Shown here piece after piece: positions 38,704-47,084 of a DNA stretch of 64,000 nucleotides. The stretch's first letter is position 1. Every line of letters starts with the position of its first letter. The notes beneath the pieces were generated by a model. That model had not been told where the DNA came from, did no database searches, and saw only the letters and a list, made by a program, of their open reading frames with translations. Source of the stretch: Methanothermobacter sp. (GTDB taxonomy: Archaea > Methanobacteriota > Methanobacteria > Methanobacteriales > Methanothermobacteraceae); the NCBI RefSeq assembly GCF_030055435.1, contig NZ_JASFYG010000003.1, positions 153,574-217,573 of the forward strand. Reading direction: 5' to 3'. The position numbers were made by a program, and so were the translations under genes.

Positions 38704-39758
38704 TGGAGATTGGGTTAACAGCATTCATTATAAGTGCCGCCGCGTCAGCGGCCTTCACACTCTTTATAAGGAACGTTCTAAGAAGTGCGGGTATCGGGGA
38801 CAGACCAATAGTTACAGAGCACAGCCACAAGGCAGGGACACCCACAATGGGGGGCCTTGGCATGCTCCTTGCAGTGCTTCTTGTAACCATCATCTACCGC
38901 AACAACCCCTACCTTGTCCTCACAGCACTCATAATCCTCACAGCGGCCATTGTGGGACTCCTCGACGACCTGATTGGACTTAAGGTTAAGGAGGTCCAGA
39001 GGATAATCAGAAACGTATCTGACGGTCCCCTTGAGGTTGGTCAGCTGGTGCTGAAACCAGGGGAGGAGGCAAGGGCAGCCACAGATAAGGCAAAAAGGGA
39101 TGTGGAGGAACTCCTTGAGAGGGGACTTGTTGAGGTGGTGGGTGAGGCACCCATAAAGAGCGAGGTGAGCGAGGGTGAGAAGATACTCGCCCAGCTCATG
39201 ATAGGGGTATTCCTTGTTATTGGTGGCGCGGTCACCAGACTTGGAGGATTCAATCTGGGTCTTGCAGCGGCACCCATTGTTATCGGGGGGATGGTGGGCG
39301 CCATCAACGCGGTCAACCTTATCGATGGTATGGATGGGATGGCCTCAGGGATAATGTTCATAGCCTCCCTATCATGTGCACTGCTCCTGGGATTATCTGC
39401 AGCAGCTCTTCCATTCGTGGTCCTTGCAGGGATCTCCGCAGGTTTTCTTGTATTCAACAGGCACCCGGCCAGCATATTCATGGGGGACACAGGTTCATTT
39501 GCCCTTGGAGCAGGATATGCAACGGCTGTGATGCTCACAGATACAGTGTACTTCGGTGTTCTCGCCATAGCTGTTCCCGTTGTCTCAGTTATAATCAGCC
39601 TCCTTCACCGTGCAGGGGTCATCAGACTACCCGTGGAGCCACTACACCACACACTCCACTACCGTGGAATGTCCGAGAGGAGGATCGTGCTGCTCTACTG
39701 GCTGATAACCGCGGCTGTCTGCGGCTTTGGACTCTACCTAAGCGGGTTCAAATTCTGA
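38703..39758 (+). CDS. MraY-like glycosyl-phosphate transferase (pseudomurein)
   Basis: A 351-residue integral membrane enzyme with about ten helices. It joins a UDP-linked precursor to a polyprenyl phosphate in pseudomurein synthesis. MraY motifs present: DDLIGLKVKE near residue 80, NLIDGMDGMASG near 203, FMGDTGSFALGAG near 258, and the late HHTLHYRGMSE corresponding to the HHH element. A cytoplasmic loop of about 60 residues between helices (SDGPLEVGQLV to SEVSEGEKI) is an insertion not found in bacterial MraY. GAGGGTGAT before the second ATG (38703) sets the start; the ATG at 38700 is too close. Confidence 0.88.
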   Translation: MEIGLTAFIISAAASAAFTLFIRNVLRSAGIGDRPIVTEHSHKAGTPTMGGLGMLLAVLLVTIIYRNNPYLVLTALIILTAAIVGLLDDLIGLKVKEVQRIIRNVSDGPLEVGQLVLKPGEEARAATDKAKRDVEELLERGLVEVVGEAPIKSEVSEGEKILAQLMIGVFLVIGGAVTRLGGFNLGLAAAPIVIGGMVGAINAVNLIDGMDGMASGIMFIASLSCALLLGLSAAALPFVVLAGISAGFLVFNRHPASIFMGDTGSFALGAGYATAVMLTDTVYFGVLAIAVPVVSVIISLLHRAGVIRLPVEPLHHTLHYRGMSERRIVLLYWLITAAVCGFGLYLSGFKF

Positions 39759-39836
39759 TGGTGGATGGTATGGATATCGTGGAGCTCTCAACATCACCGT
39801 CACTGCCATCAGAAACTTCAGAGGATGGTGGATAAG

Positions 39837-41246
39837 ATGGACATCGAGGAAATCGCAGAGAGGGTTTCAGGAAAACTCATGGGAAGTGGAGGGGAGTTCA
39901 GGGGTAAATTCACAACCCTGGGGGCTGCAGAGGAAGGTGACATTGTTATAAGGCACTGGATCGACGATAGGGGTATTCAGATTGCCTCAGAAAGGGGTGT
40001 TGCAGCCATAATAACCCAGGATTTGAGGTCCGATACCTCAAAGCGGGATGTCCCAATTGTCCTTGTTGATCGGATTGAAATCGCAAATGCCCTTGCACTT
40101 TCATGGACCATAAACCGGTTTGCCTCGTCCTCCCGGAGGATAGCTGTAACCGGAACCAACGGGAAATCAACCACCACCCACATGATCAACCACATCATAA
40201 CCACAGCCGGCAGGTCATCCTACACAAATACAGATTCAAGGTCAGAGTTCAACACACTCATCGACCCCGTCGTTGCACAGCAGATAGCAGAGGCTGCCAG
40301 TAAGGAGCAGCTGGAATTCATGGTCATCGAGGTTTCAGAGGTTCAGGGCTGGCTTGGAAGGGTTATGGTGGACCACGCCCACATCATGACCTCAGCCATC
40401 CAGCCAGAAATGGTTGTCATAACCAACGTTGCAATGGACCACATAGGACTCGTTGAATCTGTGGATGACGTCTTCAGGGAGGTTTCAGGAGCCCTCAGGG
40501 CAGTTAATTCAGGGGTTGCTGTACTGAACTCTGATGATGAGAGGGTCAGGGCAATGGCAGATGTTAACCCCCTCCTCAGGACGGTCTTCTATGGATCCCA
40601 GGGAACTGTAAGGTACAGTGGGGATGGTATCTACTGTGGAGATGATCTTGTAATTCAGACAGATGAACTCCCATTCACCGGTGAACACTTCATACAGAAC
40701 ACCCTTGCAGCGGTCACAGCAGCACTGGAACTGGGCTTCTCATATGAGGATGTGAGGATTGGTGTTAAAACTTACAGGCCACTTAAGAGGAGATTCACTC
40801 TTCTCATGGATAATCCCAGGGTCATTGACGATTTCGCCCACAACCCAGACGGTATAAGGGCAACAGTTAAAAGCGCAGCCTCTGGCCTCAAGGGGAGACT
40901 GTGGGTTGTGAATGCCATAAGGGGATCCAGGGGGGAGGACATCAACATCATGAATGCAGAGGCCCTGGCAGACTCAGTTAAGGGTCTTGATGTTGAACTG
41001 GTGATAACATCAAGTAGCGACCTTGTTGATGAGCAGAACAGGGTCCTTGAAAACGAGAGGAGGGTCTTTCTAGGTGTTCTTGATGAGAATGGGATAGGGT
41101 ATACCCATATCGAAAATCTGAGGGACGCACTCAGAAAAGTTCTGGAAAGTGCGAAGCCCAATGATACTGTTCTTCTGCTGGGTGCCCAGGGAATGGATCC
41201 TGCATCGGAGGTTATAGAGGATTTAACTCGAAAAATCCTGAATTAA
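39837..41246 (+). CDS. Mur-ligase-like pseudomurein peptide ligase
   Basis: A 469-residue ATP-dependent ligase with the three-domain Mur architecture. GTNGKSTTTHMI is the P-loop, EVSEVQGW and TNVAMDHIGLVESVDDV are central-domain motifs, and DFAHNPDG marks the C-terminal domain. It adds an amino acid to the wall-precursor peptide; which one cannot be told from sequence. Methanothermobacter homologues are called pMurE. GGTGGAT three bases upstream sets the ATG at 39837. It ends the three-gene wall operon. Confidence 0.88.
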   Translation: MDIEEIAERVSGKLMGSGGEFRGKFTTLGAAEEGDIVIRHWIDDRGIQIASERGVAAIITQDLRSDTSKRDVPIVLVDRIEIANALALSWTINRFASSSRRIAVTGTNGKSTTTHMINHIITTAGRSSYTNTDSRSEFNTLIDPVVAQQIAEAASKEQLEFMVIEVSEVQGWLGRVMVDHAHIMTSAIQPEMVVITNVAMDHIGLVESVDDVFREVSGALRAVNSGVAVLNSDDERVRAMADVNPLLRTVFYGSQGTVRYSGDGIYCGDDLVIQTDELPFTGEHFIQNTLAAVTAALELGFSYEDVRIGVKTYRPLKRRFTLLMDNPRVIDDFAHNPDGIRATVKSAASGLKGRLWVVNAIRGSRGEDINIMNAEALADSVKGLDVELVITSSSDLVDEQNRVLENERRVFLGVLDENGIGYTHIENLRDALRKVLESAKPNDTVLLLGAQGMDPASEVIEDLTRKILN

Positions 41247-41308
41247 CTGTTTAGGGTTCAGGATATTTTTATCAGTATACCAATCCAGCACAATTTCCTG
41301 CTGCCCAA

Positions 41309-41320
41309 TCTTTATAAACC
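41309..41320 (+). promoter_or_regulatory. TATA box before the secreted protein pair
   Basis: ATCTTTATAAAC around 41309-41320 in a gap with no gene. Transcription would begin near 41342, leaving a leader of about 37 bases before the ATG at 41379. Confidence 0.5.
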
Positions 41321-41378
41321 TTGAGCCGAGAATTAATATTCAGTAACTGTAATAAACTGCAGTTTAAGGTGAAGTGTA

Positions 41379-41816
41379 ATGCTCATAAAGATCAGAAGGG
41401 ACACGCTAGTGATACTCCTCCTCGCATTCATACTCATCCTATCGGGGCGCGTGATGACCTACCTTGCCTATGCCTCCTCAATGGAGGATACGGGGGGGGT
41501 TCCAATAGCGGGTGTCATAGTGAAGGGTAACGACATAGTTCCAATCTCATCAATAAAGGCCAACGTGTATGCTGCCGGATTCAGACCAGGGAGCTACATA
41601 AAGGGGGATATACTCGTAACATCCAGGAGGAAGGTTCCCCTGAGTGAGGCAATAGAAAACGCAGAGAAATTTGTTAAGAGGACAACAATTCCAGGTACAC
41701 GTGTCACACCAATAGCGGCTGCAGACGTGAAGGTGGACACCAGAACTGGTATAGTGACGGTTAATGTCATAGAGGACTTTTCGACCGTTAAGATCACCAA
41801 CAGAACAGGAGGGTAA
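41379..41816 (+). CDS. Membrane-anchored envelope protein, POTRA-like segment
   Basis: A 145-residue protein with one N-terminal signal-anchor helix (TLVILLLAFILILSG). The segment IAGVIVKGNDIVPISSIKANVYAAGFRPGS (shown in parts: GVIVKGN, then SIKANVYAAGF) is reminiscent of a POTRA repeat, where a V-x-V-x-G-N strand is followed by a helix. The rest is beta-rich. AAGGTGAAG lies before the ATG. The next gene follows after 3 bases and GGAGGG overlaps the end, so the two are one unit. It follows the pseudomurein operon after a 132-base gap with its own TATA. Function unknown. Confidence 0.65.
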   Translation: MLIKIRRDTLVILLLAFILILSGRVMTYLAYASSMEDTGGVPIAGVIVKGNDIVPISSIKANVYAAGFRPGSYIKGDILVTSRRKVPLSEAIENAEKFVKRTTIPGTRVTPIAAADVKVDTRTGIVTVNVIEDFSTVKITNRTGG

Positions 41817-41819
41817 CCT

Positions 41820-43076
41820 GTGCATAAAATCTCAAAGTTAATCGCCCTGATATTCATATTCAACCTCCTCATAGGTCCGGTATCCGCCACTATGAACGTC
41901 ATCGTAATCACGGACCCAACAGGTGTGGACCCCAACGGGGCAGCAGCAGGGAGTATGTCCTTCGCACAGAACATGTTCCAGTCCACGTTTCTCATGTCCA
42001 AGGAGAAAAGATTCGCTGTCCTCTCTGGGGGTGAAGGTGAGTCCATACCGAGGCTCATGGCGATAATGGATGTTATAAACCGCCTTGAGAATGGGGCCAC
42101 AGCCGCAGAGGCAGCATCAGCAGCCAACAATTACCCGGGAATCAGGGTCATGTGTGGAGGCCCGGGTATAGGTGCGGCGGTTGGCGGCTCCTTCGATGCC
42201 TATGTGGTTATCGTGGAGGATGACGGTACAATAACGGTGACACCATACTCAGGAGGTCTTGCTGTTCTTCCACCAGGGAAGAAAGGTGCAATAATACACC
42301 TCAGGAACACCCATGGTAACCCCAAGTATGGTACCGCAACAAGGGTTCGTCAGGAGACAGCGGTTAACATAGGTAAGATGATAAGGGATGGTTACTCAGC
42401 CACCTACATAGTTGGAAAGGTCTTCGAGGAGGTTGCAAAGGACGCCGGTGAAAAATACGGTGGTGGTGCAGTGAACCTCGCCTCAGGGGTATCCACGGGG
42501 GACATGTTCACCCCTGAGAACCTCAATGAGACAGGTTATCCAATGGATGAGCCCTATGTCAAGGTATGCGATGAGTGTGGATGGAGCATAGGTTACCCTG
42601 CAGCCGAAAGCTATCAGGTCTGCCCGATTGATGGAAGTAAACTCAAAGTTATCTACGCATACGAGGCCCTTAAGGACGCCATTACAGTGACAAACGGCTC
42701 TGTTTCAGTTTCTGTTTATGGAACAGAGGAGGCAGGTGTTGTGCAGACCACCCAGGAGATTGTGAGGGCATCGGTCAGAAAGAATGGTTACAGTGCAGAG
42801 GCCATAGCAAGATCCATAAACAGGGCAATAAAGAACGGTTTCCTTGTGGGTGTAAATTACGTTGAACCCAAGGATATAAATGTTAAACCAAGTTCAAGGG
42901 CGGTTGGTGTCTACTACACACCGCTACCAGACGACAGAACAGCACCCCCCATGGATTTGCCTGTGAGCTCAAATCTCCTTGATCTCCTGGGCAATATACA
43001 GACTGCCCTGGGATTTGTAATGGTACTGCTGGTACTCTTTAGGAGCAGCCTGATAAGTTCATTCAGAAGGGATTAA
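41820..43076 (+). CDS. Secreted, C-terminally anchored protein with a partial zinc ribbon
   Basis: A 418-residue protein with a signal peptide (LIALIFIFNLLIGPVSA), a large extracytoplasmic region and a C-terminal helix (ALGFVMVLLVLF) followed by Arg residues. It contains a glycine-rich stretch (MCGGPGIGAAVGGSFDAYV) and CDECGW...VCPIDGSKL, a zinc-ribbon-like motif with three cysteines and no fourth. It starts with GTG at 41820, with GGAGGG upstream. I do not recognise a family. Position beside the wall-precursor genes and with a POTRA-like partner suggests a role in envelope assembly. Confidence 0.65.
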   Translation: MHKISKLIALIFIFNLLIGPVSATMNVIVITDPTGVDPNGAAAGSMSFAQNMFQSTFLMSKEKRFAVLSGGEGESIPRLMAIMDVINRLENGATAAEAASAANNYPGIRVMCGGPGIGAAVGGSFDAYVVIVEDDGTITVTPYSGGLAVLPPGKKGAIIHLRNTHGNPKYGTATRVRQETAVNIGKMIRDGYSATYIVGKVFEEVAKDAGEKYGGGAVNLASGVSTGDMFTPENLNETGYPMDEPYVKVCDECGWSIGYPAAESYQVCPIDGSKLKVIYAYEALKDAITVTNGSVSVSVYGTEEAGVVQTTQEIVRASVRKNGYSAEAIARSINRAIKNGFLVGVNYVEPKDINVKPSSRAVGVYYTPLPDDRTAPPMDLPVSSNLLDLLGNIQTALGFVMVLLVLFRSSLISSFRRD

Positions 43077-43077
43077 A

Positions 43078-43431
43078 ATGTCTCTGATAATCTTAAGAGC
43101 CGATAGCAGGGATAAAATCCTGAATGCCCTTGCGGACCTTGAAAGACATGCGGGTCTTAGGGTAAGGGGGAGGCCCCGGATAATGAAACATGAAATCGCA
43201 GACAAAATGGTAGCATCCATTCTTGGGGATAACCTCCAGACCAGGTCCACGGTTGCAGCTGCAGTTGAAGTTGAGGAGGGTGATACAGAAACCATAATGG
43301 CTGTGAGGAGGATACACCCCCCCGCCCACATAATTGTTGTAAGCAGTGAATATGATGAATACGAGGACCTCAGGGAAATGTTTAGCACTCTGAAGGTTTT
43401 CAAGGGCTATTATTCATATAAAAAGAGGTGA
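43078..43431 (+). CDS. Conserved methanogen protein, DUF356-like
   Basis: A 117-residue cytoplasmic protein. MSLIILRADSRDKILNALADLERHAG and GRPRIMKHEIADKM match my recollection of the methanogen family DUF356. A conserved-looking IHPPAHIIVVSS follows. It starts one base after the previous stop, so it is probably in the same transcript. No function is known. Confidence 0.65.
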   Translation: MSLIILRADSRDKILNALADLERHAGLRVRGRPRIMKHEIADKMVASILGDNLQTRSTVAAAVEVEEGDTETIMAVRRIHPPAHIIVVSSEYDEYEDLREMFSTLKVFKGYYSYKKR

Positions 43432-43454
43432 GTATTTACATGGGGGGCGAGGGT

Positions 43455-43928
43455 TTAACCCCTTTTTATTCTTGCTATATCACCTATGGTGGCTCCACGG
43501 AACCCTCCACCTTCAATCTTTTCCTCTTCCCCGGCCTCGAATTTCTCCAGGATCTTTATTTTAAGGAGCTTCTCGAGTTTCCTTGCAAGTTTGATGTCGG
43601 GTTCCATTCTTTCAGATTCAATCCTGTTTATGACCGAAACCTTCTCATTGATCCTCTCTGCGAGATCCTCCCTTGACCATCCCCTGGATTCTCTCTCAGC
43701 CCTTATGATCTCACCGTAATCCTCAACAACCTCATATATGGTTTCCATTGGTCTCCTTGACCTTTTGGGGGCTCTCCTGACACCCGCTTTAGTGGGTCTG
43801 GCTTTGGGGGGTTCTCTGATGATTTTACCGAACTTAGAGCACTCCCTGCATACATCCATCACTGAACTGTCGATTTTGGTCTTCACAGGTTTTCCAACAA
43901 TCTTTTTGCCGCAAATCTCGCATCTCAT
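43455..43928 (-). CDS. Multiprotein bridging factor aMBF1
   Basis: A 157-residue archaeal MBF1. The N-terminus has a zinc ribbon (MRCEICGKKIVG...CRECSKFG), a basic linker, then a Cro/C1-type helix-turn-helix (GWSREDLAERINEKVSVINRIESERM) and an acidic C-terminal end. In archaea it binds TBP or the ribosome, and its role is debated. It is divergent from pan with a palindromic TATA in between. Confidence 0.92.
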   Translation of the reverse strand: MRCEICGKKIVGKPVKTKIDSSVMDVCRECSKFGKIIREPPKARPTKAGVRRAPKRSRRPMETIYEVVEDYGEIIRAERESRGWSREDLAERINEKVSVINRIESERMEPDIKLARKLEKLLKIKILEKFEAGEEEKIEGGGFRGATIGDIARIKRG

Positions 43929-43968
43929 GAAGATCCCTTTTTATTTTATACTAGATTTATCCCACCCC

Positions 43969-43982
43969 AATATTTAAATATT
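43969..43982. promoter_or_regulatory. Palindromic TATA between mbf1 and pan
   Basis: AATATTTAAATATT is a perfect 14-base palindrome. Its centre is about 48 bases from the aMBF1 ATG and 60 bases from the PAN ATG. It can drive both genes. A nearer ATTTAAATA at 44010-44018 would place transcription downstream of the pan ATG and is therefore a poor choice. Confidence 0.5.
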
Positions 43983-44034
43983 ACTAGAAACAAGATAGTA
44001 TACAACAAAATTTAAATAGGAGTGTTCTAAAATC

Positions 44035-45267
44035 ATGGAAAATAACTCCCAGAATGTATTAAAAAAGATTGAGGACCTCAAAAAAGAAATTAGAATGCTT
44101 AAAGAGGAGAATTCCAAGACAAAAAGAAATCTGATGTGGAAGATCAGAAAACTTGAGAAGGATAAACTTTTAATTGAAAATGAAAAGACAAGGCTTGACA
44201 GGGAGGTCAAATCTCTCCGTGGTGAGATTGAAAGATTCAGAACTCCACCACTGGTCATAGCCACAATCACAGAGGTTCTTGATGATCACAGGGTCGCAGT
44301 TAAGAGCAGTACAGGCCCTCATTTTGTAATAAACTATTCAAGATTCATTGATAAGAAGCAGCTGGAGCCAGGTGCCAGGGTTGCACTCAATCAGCAGACA
44401 TTCAGCATAGTCGATGTGCTTCCATCAGAGAAGGACCCCGTGGTAACGGGTATGGAAGTTGAAGAAAAACCTGACGTCTCCTATGAACAGATAGGTGGCC
44501 TCGAGGAACAGGTACGTGAGGTCAAGGAGACAGTGGAGTTACCACTTAAAAAACCTGAACTATTTGAGAAGATAGGTATAGAACCACCAAAGGGTGTACT
44601 ACTCTACGGACCACCAGGTACAGGTAAGACACTCCTTGCAAAGGCAGTTGCACATGAAACCAACGCCACCTTCATAAAGATAGTTGCATCAGAATTCGTC
44701 AGAAAGTACATAGGTGAGGGTGCAAGGCTGGTGAGGGGAGTCTTTGAACTGGCCAAGGAGAAGGCCCCCAGCATAATATTCATAGATGAAATTGACGCTG
44801 TGGCAGCCAAGAGACTCAAGAGTTCAACAAGCGGTGACAGGGAGGTTCAGAGGACACTAATGCAGCTCCTTGCAGAGCTTGATGGTTTTGAATCCAGGGG
44901 TAACGTTGGTATAGTCGCTGCAACCAACAGGCCAGACATCCTGGATCCTGCACTCCTCAGACCTGGAAGATTTGACAGGTTCATTGAGGTTCCACTTCCA
45001 AATGAGGATGGCAGGAGGGAGATCCTCAAGATACACACATCTGGAATGGCCCTTGCAGAGGAGGTTGACATTGAACTCCTTGCAAGGATCACAGACGGAG
45101 CATCCGGCGCGGACCTCAAGGCGATATGTACAGAGGCAGGTATGTTCGCCATCAGAGAGGAACGTGATGAGGTCACGATGAATGACTTCATGGATGCCGT
45201 TGATAAGATAATGGGTGTTGAGAAGGAAGAGGAATACAAGCAGGAAACCGGCGTAATGTTCGGTTAA
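44035..45267 (+). CDS. pan: Proteasome-activating nucleotidase PAN
   Basis: A 410-residue AAA+ ATPase that unfolds proteins for the 20S proteasome. Residues 1-75 form a coiled coil ([17 protein letters not shown]), followed by an OB domain ([17 protein letters not shown]), then the AAA module with GPPGTGKT (Walker A), FIDEIDA (Walker B) and RPGRFDR. The C-terminus is GVMFG. The HbYX motif that opens the proteasome gate normally ends hydrophobic-Tyr-X; here the penultimate residue is Phe. AGGAGTG at 44018-44024 lies upstream of the ATG. Confidence 0.95.
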   Translation: MENNSQNVLKKIEDLKKEIRMLKEENSKTKRNLMWKIRKLEKDKLLIENEKTRLDREVKSLRGEIERFRTPPLVIATITEVLDDHRVAVKSSTGPHFVINYSRFIDKKQLEPGARVALNQQTFSIVDVLPSEKDPVVTGMEVEEKPDVSYEQIGGLEEQVREVKETVELPLKKPELFEKIGIEPPKGVLLYGPPGTGKTLLAKAVAHETNATFIKIVASEFVRKYIGEGARLVRGVFELAKEKAPSIIFIDEIDAVAAKRLKSSTSGDREVQRTLMQLLAELDGFESRGNVGIVAATNRPDILDPALLRPGRFDRFIEVPLPNEDGRREILKIHTSGMALAEEVDIELLARITDGASGADLKAICTEAGMFAIREERDEVTMNDFMDAVDKIMGVEKEEEYKQETGVMFG

Positions 45268-45378
45268 ATGCACAGCAGCCTGTGATGAACCCTATGAGCT
45301 CTGAATAGGTGATGAATGATGGGCGATCTGAGGCTGTAAACCATTATTTTTTTTCTAATTACCTGATTATCACTTAGA

Positions 45379-45493
45379 TTTATTTCTGGGCTCAGAAAGT
45401 ACGTTTTTTAGTTTTTAGGATAGATTGGACTTTATATGGTTTATTTACAGGGTCTAAAGGTATGTTTTTTAATTTTAGGATAAAGTTAGACTT
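45379..45493. repeat. Tandem 61-base imperfect repeat, T-rich
   Basis: TTTATTTCTGGGCTCAGAAA (from 45379) and TTTATTTACAGGGTCTAAAG (from 45440) begin two copies of a unit that continues with ACGTTTTTTA/ATGTTTTTTA and then TTTTAGGATA. The second copy runs into the 3' end of the UPF0280 gene. T-tracts suggest a terminator region after pan that has been duplicated. Confidence 0.55.
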
Positions 45494-46211
45494 CTTCCCA
45501 GAGGTCTGAGAGCACGGCTTTTCTATCAGTCATTACGAGTTTTGGTATCTTTCCCACCATGCCCGCATGCTCACCCACAACAACCATGACCCCCCTGAAG
45601 TGCTCACGAAAGTCATCAGCCCTCTCAAGCGCGCTCTCAACAGAGGATCTATCATCGGGGCCATCCGCACTGTTGGCTATTGATGTTGCAAGTGCATCTG
45701 CGGTACTGGCCTCAGATGCGAATACCGTCACAGAGTCGGCCCTCCCAAAGCTTATGGAATGCCCCACTGTACCCGAGGAGGTACATATACCCCTGGGGGC
45801 CCCTGGCTTCAGGATGAAACCCACTGTCCCCGAAAGTGGTGATGAGCCGGCATAAAGCCCCACGGTAACCTTACGGTTGTTCACGAGGGCAATGTCACCA
45901 CCATTGTCCACTATACTGCACCTGGAGCCGAGGCCCATGAGGTGCATGAGGGATAGCTGGGATATCGTTCCTGCCACAGCCGCCATGGGTCCCACCTCTG
46001 CCTTCCTTGAGGCACGGGACATCATCTTCACTATTAGGGGCCCCTCCTTCACATGGATGGGTTCAAGGGATGTTAAAAACTCATGATTTCTCCTTATATG
46101 CTCTATGAGTTTCATTCTCTCCCCTAAGATGAACCCCGCAAGTCCATGATCCCTGATGTCGGTCCTGAGCTTTATATGGGTTTCTCCGATGTTTATATTC
46201 TCTGCTGTCAT
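45486..46211 (-). CDS. UPF0280 family protein (ApbE-like)
   Basis: A 241-residue protein with the family segments MAAVAGTISQ, VDNGGDIAL and APRGICTSSGTVGHSISFG, all typical of UPF0280. The domain is distantly related to ApbE flavin transferases: the GD and T-S-G-T elements suggest a flavin or nucleotide site. Function unproven. The ATG at 46211 is preceded by a gap of 138 bases with AT-rich promoter-like sequence shared with the divergent PH-domain gene. Confidence 0.85.
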   Translation of the reverse strand: MTAENINIGETHIKLRTDIRDHGLAGFILGERMKLIEHIRRNHEFLTSLEPIHVKEGPLIVKMMSRASRKAEVGPMAAVAGTISQLSLMHLMGLGSRCSIVDNGGDIALVNNRKVTVGLYAGSSPLSGTVGFILKPGAPRGICTSSGTVGHSISFGRADSVTVFASEASTADALATSIANSADGPDDRSSVESALERADDFREHFRGVMVVVGEHAGMVGKIPKLVMTDRKAVLSDLWEEV

Positions 46212-46349
46212 CTAATCAGCGCCCCTGATGCATGATTAATCCTTGAAGTTCTGTTCTGAATCAACCATTAGATATAAAAACACATGCGAACAATTAATGT
46301 ACATTGAAGTTAACTCCTTTTAATCACTATGTAAGTTCACTGTGATAAC

Positions 46350-47084
46350 ATGTTTGGCAGGGAGAGGTTATATCCGGGTGAAAGGGTTCTATATGAGACA
46401 GGGCCACGCTTCATCCTAAATTCAAAGTCATCCATCATAAAAATCCTGTTTCTTGCACTCATCATATACATCTTTCCAGCAGCGGTTAAATTTGCAGGGG
46501 ACCTTGATAATGTCCTCATAGTAAGGTACGGTTTCACGGTTGCAGAGAAGGTTGTCTGGATTTTAACGACTGCTTTTATCATACTGGTGCTCAGTGTGCT
46601 CTGGGATATGATCTCATGGAGGAGCAGGCGCTACATAATCACCGACCGCAGGGTTATAGTTGAGAGTGGAGTTTTAAGGAAGAGGAGGTTCTACATAAAC
46701 CACAGCAAGATAGTGGACGTATCCTTCTCACAGGGTATCATTGAGAGGCTCCTGAACTCTGCCGATATAGAGATCCATGGTGGCCACGAAGACACACACA
46801 TAATCCTGGAGGATGCCCCATCCCCGGCCAAGATCGAGTACCACATTAACAGGTTCACAGGGGAAAGGACAGTGAATGAGGCAGAGGAGATACTCAGGGA
46901 ACTCTCATCAGAAAGGCATGAAGGGAGGGGATTTGCAGACCCAAAGTTCTGGGAGGATACAGATGAATTTGATGAAAGCAATCTCAGGAAATCCCCTGTG
47001 GAAGAGGGGGGCAGCAAAGAGTCAATAATGGAGAGACATTCACGGAAATTTAAGAGGTTCAGAAAGGAGGGCAGGGATGACTGA
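46350..47084 (+). CDS. Membrane protein with bacterial-type PH domain
   Basis: A 244-residue protein with two N-terminal helices (IKILFLALIIYIFPAAV, then VVWILTTAFIILVLSVLWDMI) followed by a bPH2/DUF304-like domain (RRYIITDRRVIVESGVL, then NHSKIVDVSFSQG and ADIEIHGG). The C-terminal 70 residues are charged and probably disordered. Such proteins act in membrane stress or lipid organisation, exact role unknown. GTGAT lies just before the ATG. Its end overlaps the next gene by 8 bases. Confidence 0.82.
   Translation: MFGRERLYPGERVLYETGPRFILNSKSSIIKILFLALIIYIFPAAVKFAGDLDNVLIVRYGFTVAEKVVWILTTAFIILVLSVLWDMISWRSRRYIITDRRVIVESGVLRKRRFYINHSKIVDVSFSQGIIERLLNSADIEIHGGHEDTHIILEDAPSPAKIEYHINRFTGERTVNEAEEILRELSSERHEGRGFADPKFWEDTDEFDESNLRKSPVEEGGSKESIMERHSRKFKRFRKEGRDD

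Noticed and set aside
39374..39835. Long frame in another register across the MraY-like gene end
   Set aside because: It overlaps a strongly supported gene in its own frame and encodes a Cys/His-rich, low-complexity-like chain with no start or ribosome site.
45300..45345. GTGATGA...CTGA resembling a C/D box RNA
   Set aside because: Only one C-like box and a nearby CTGA occur; the spacing leaves no room for a C'/D' pair, and no terminal stem was seen.
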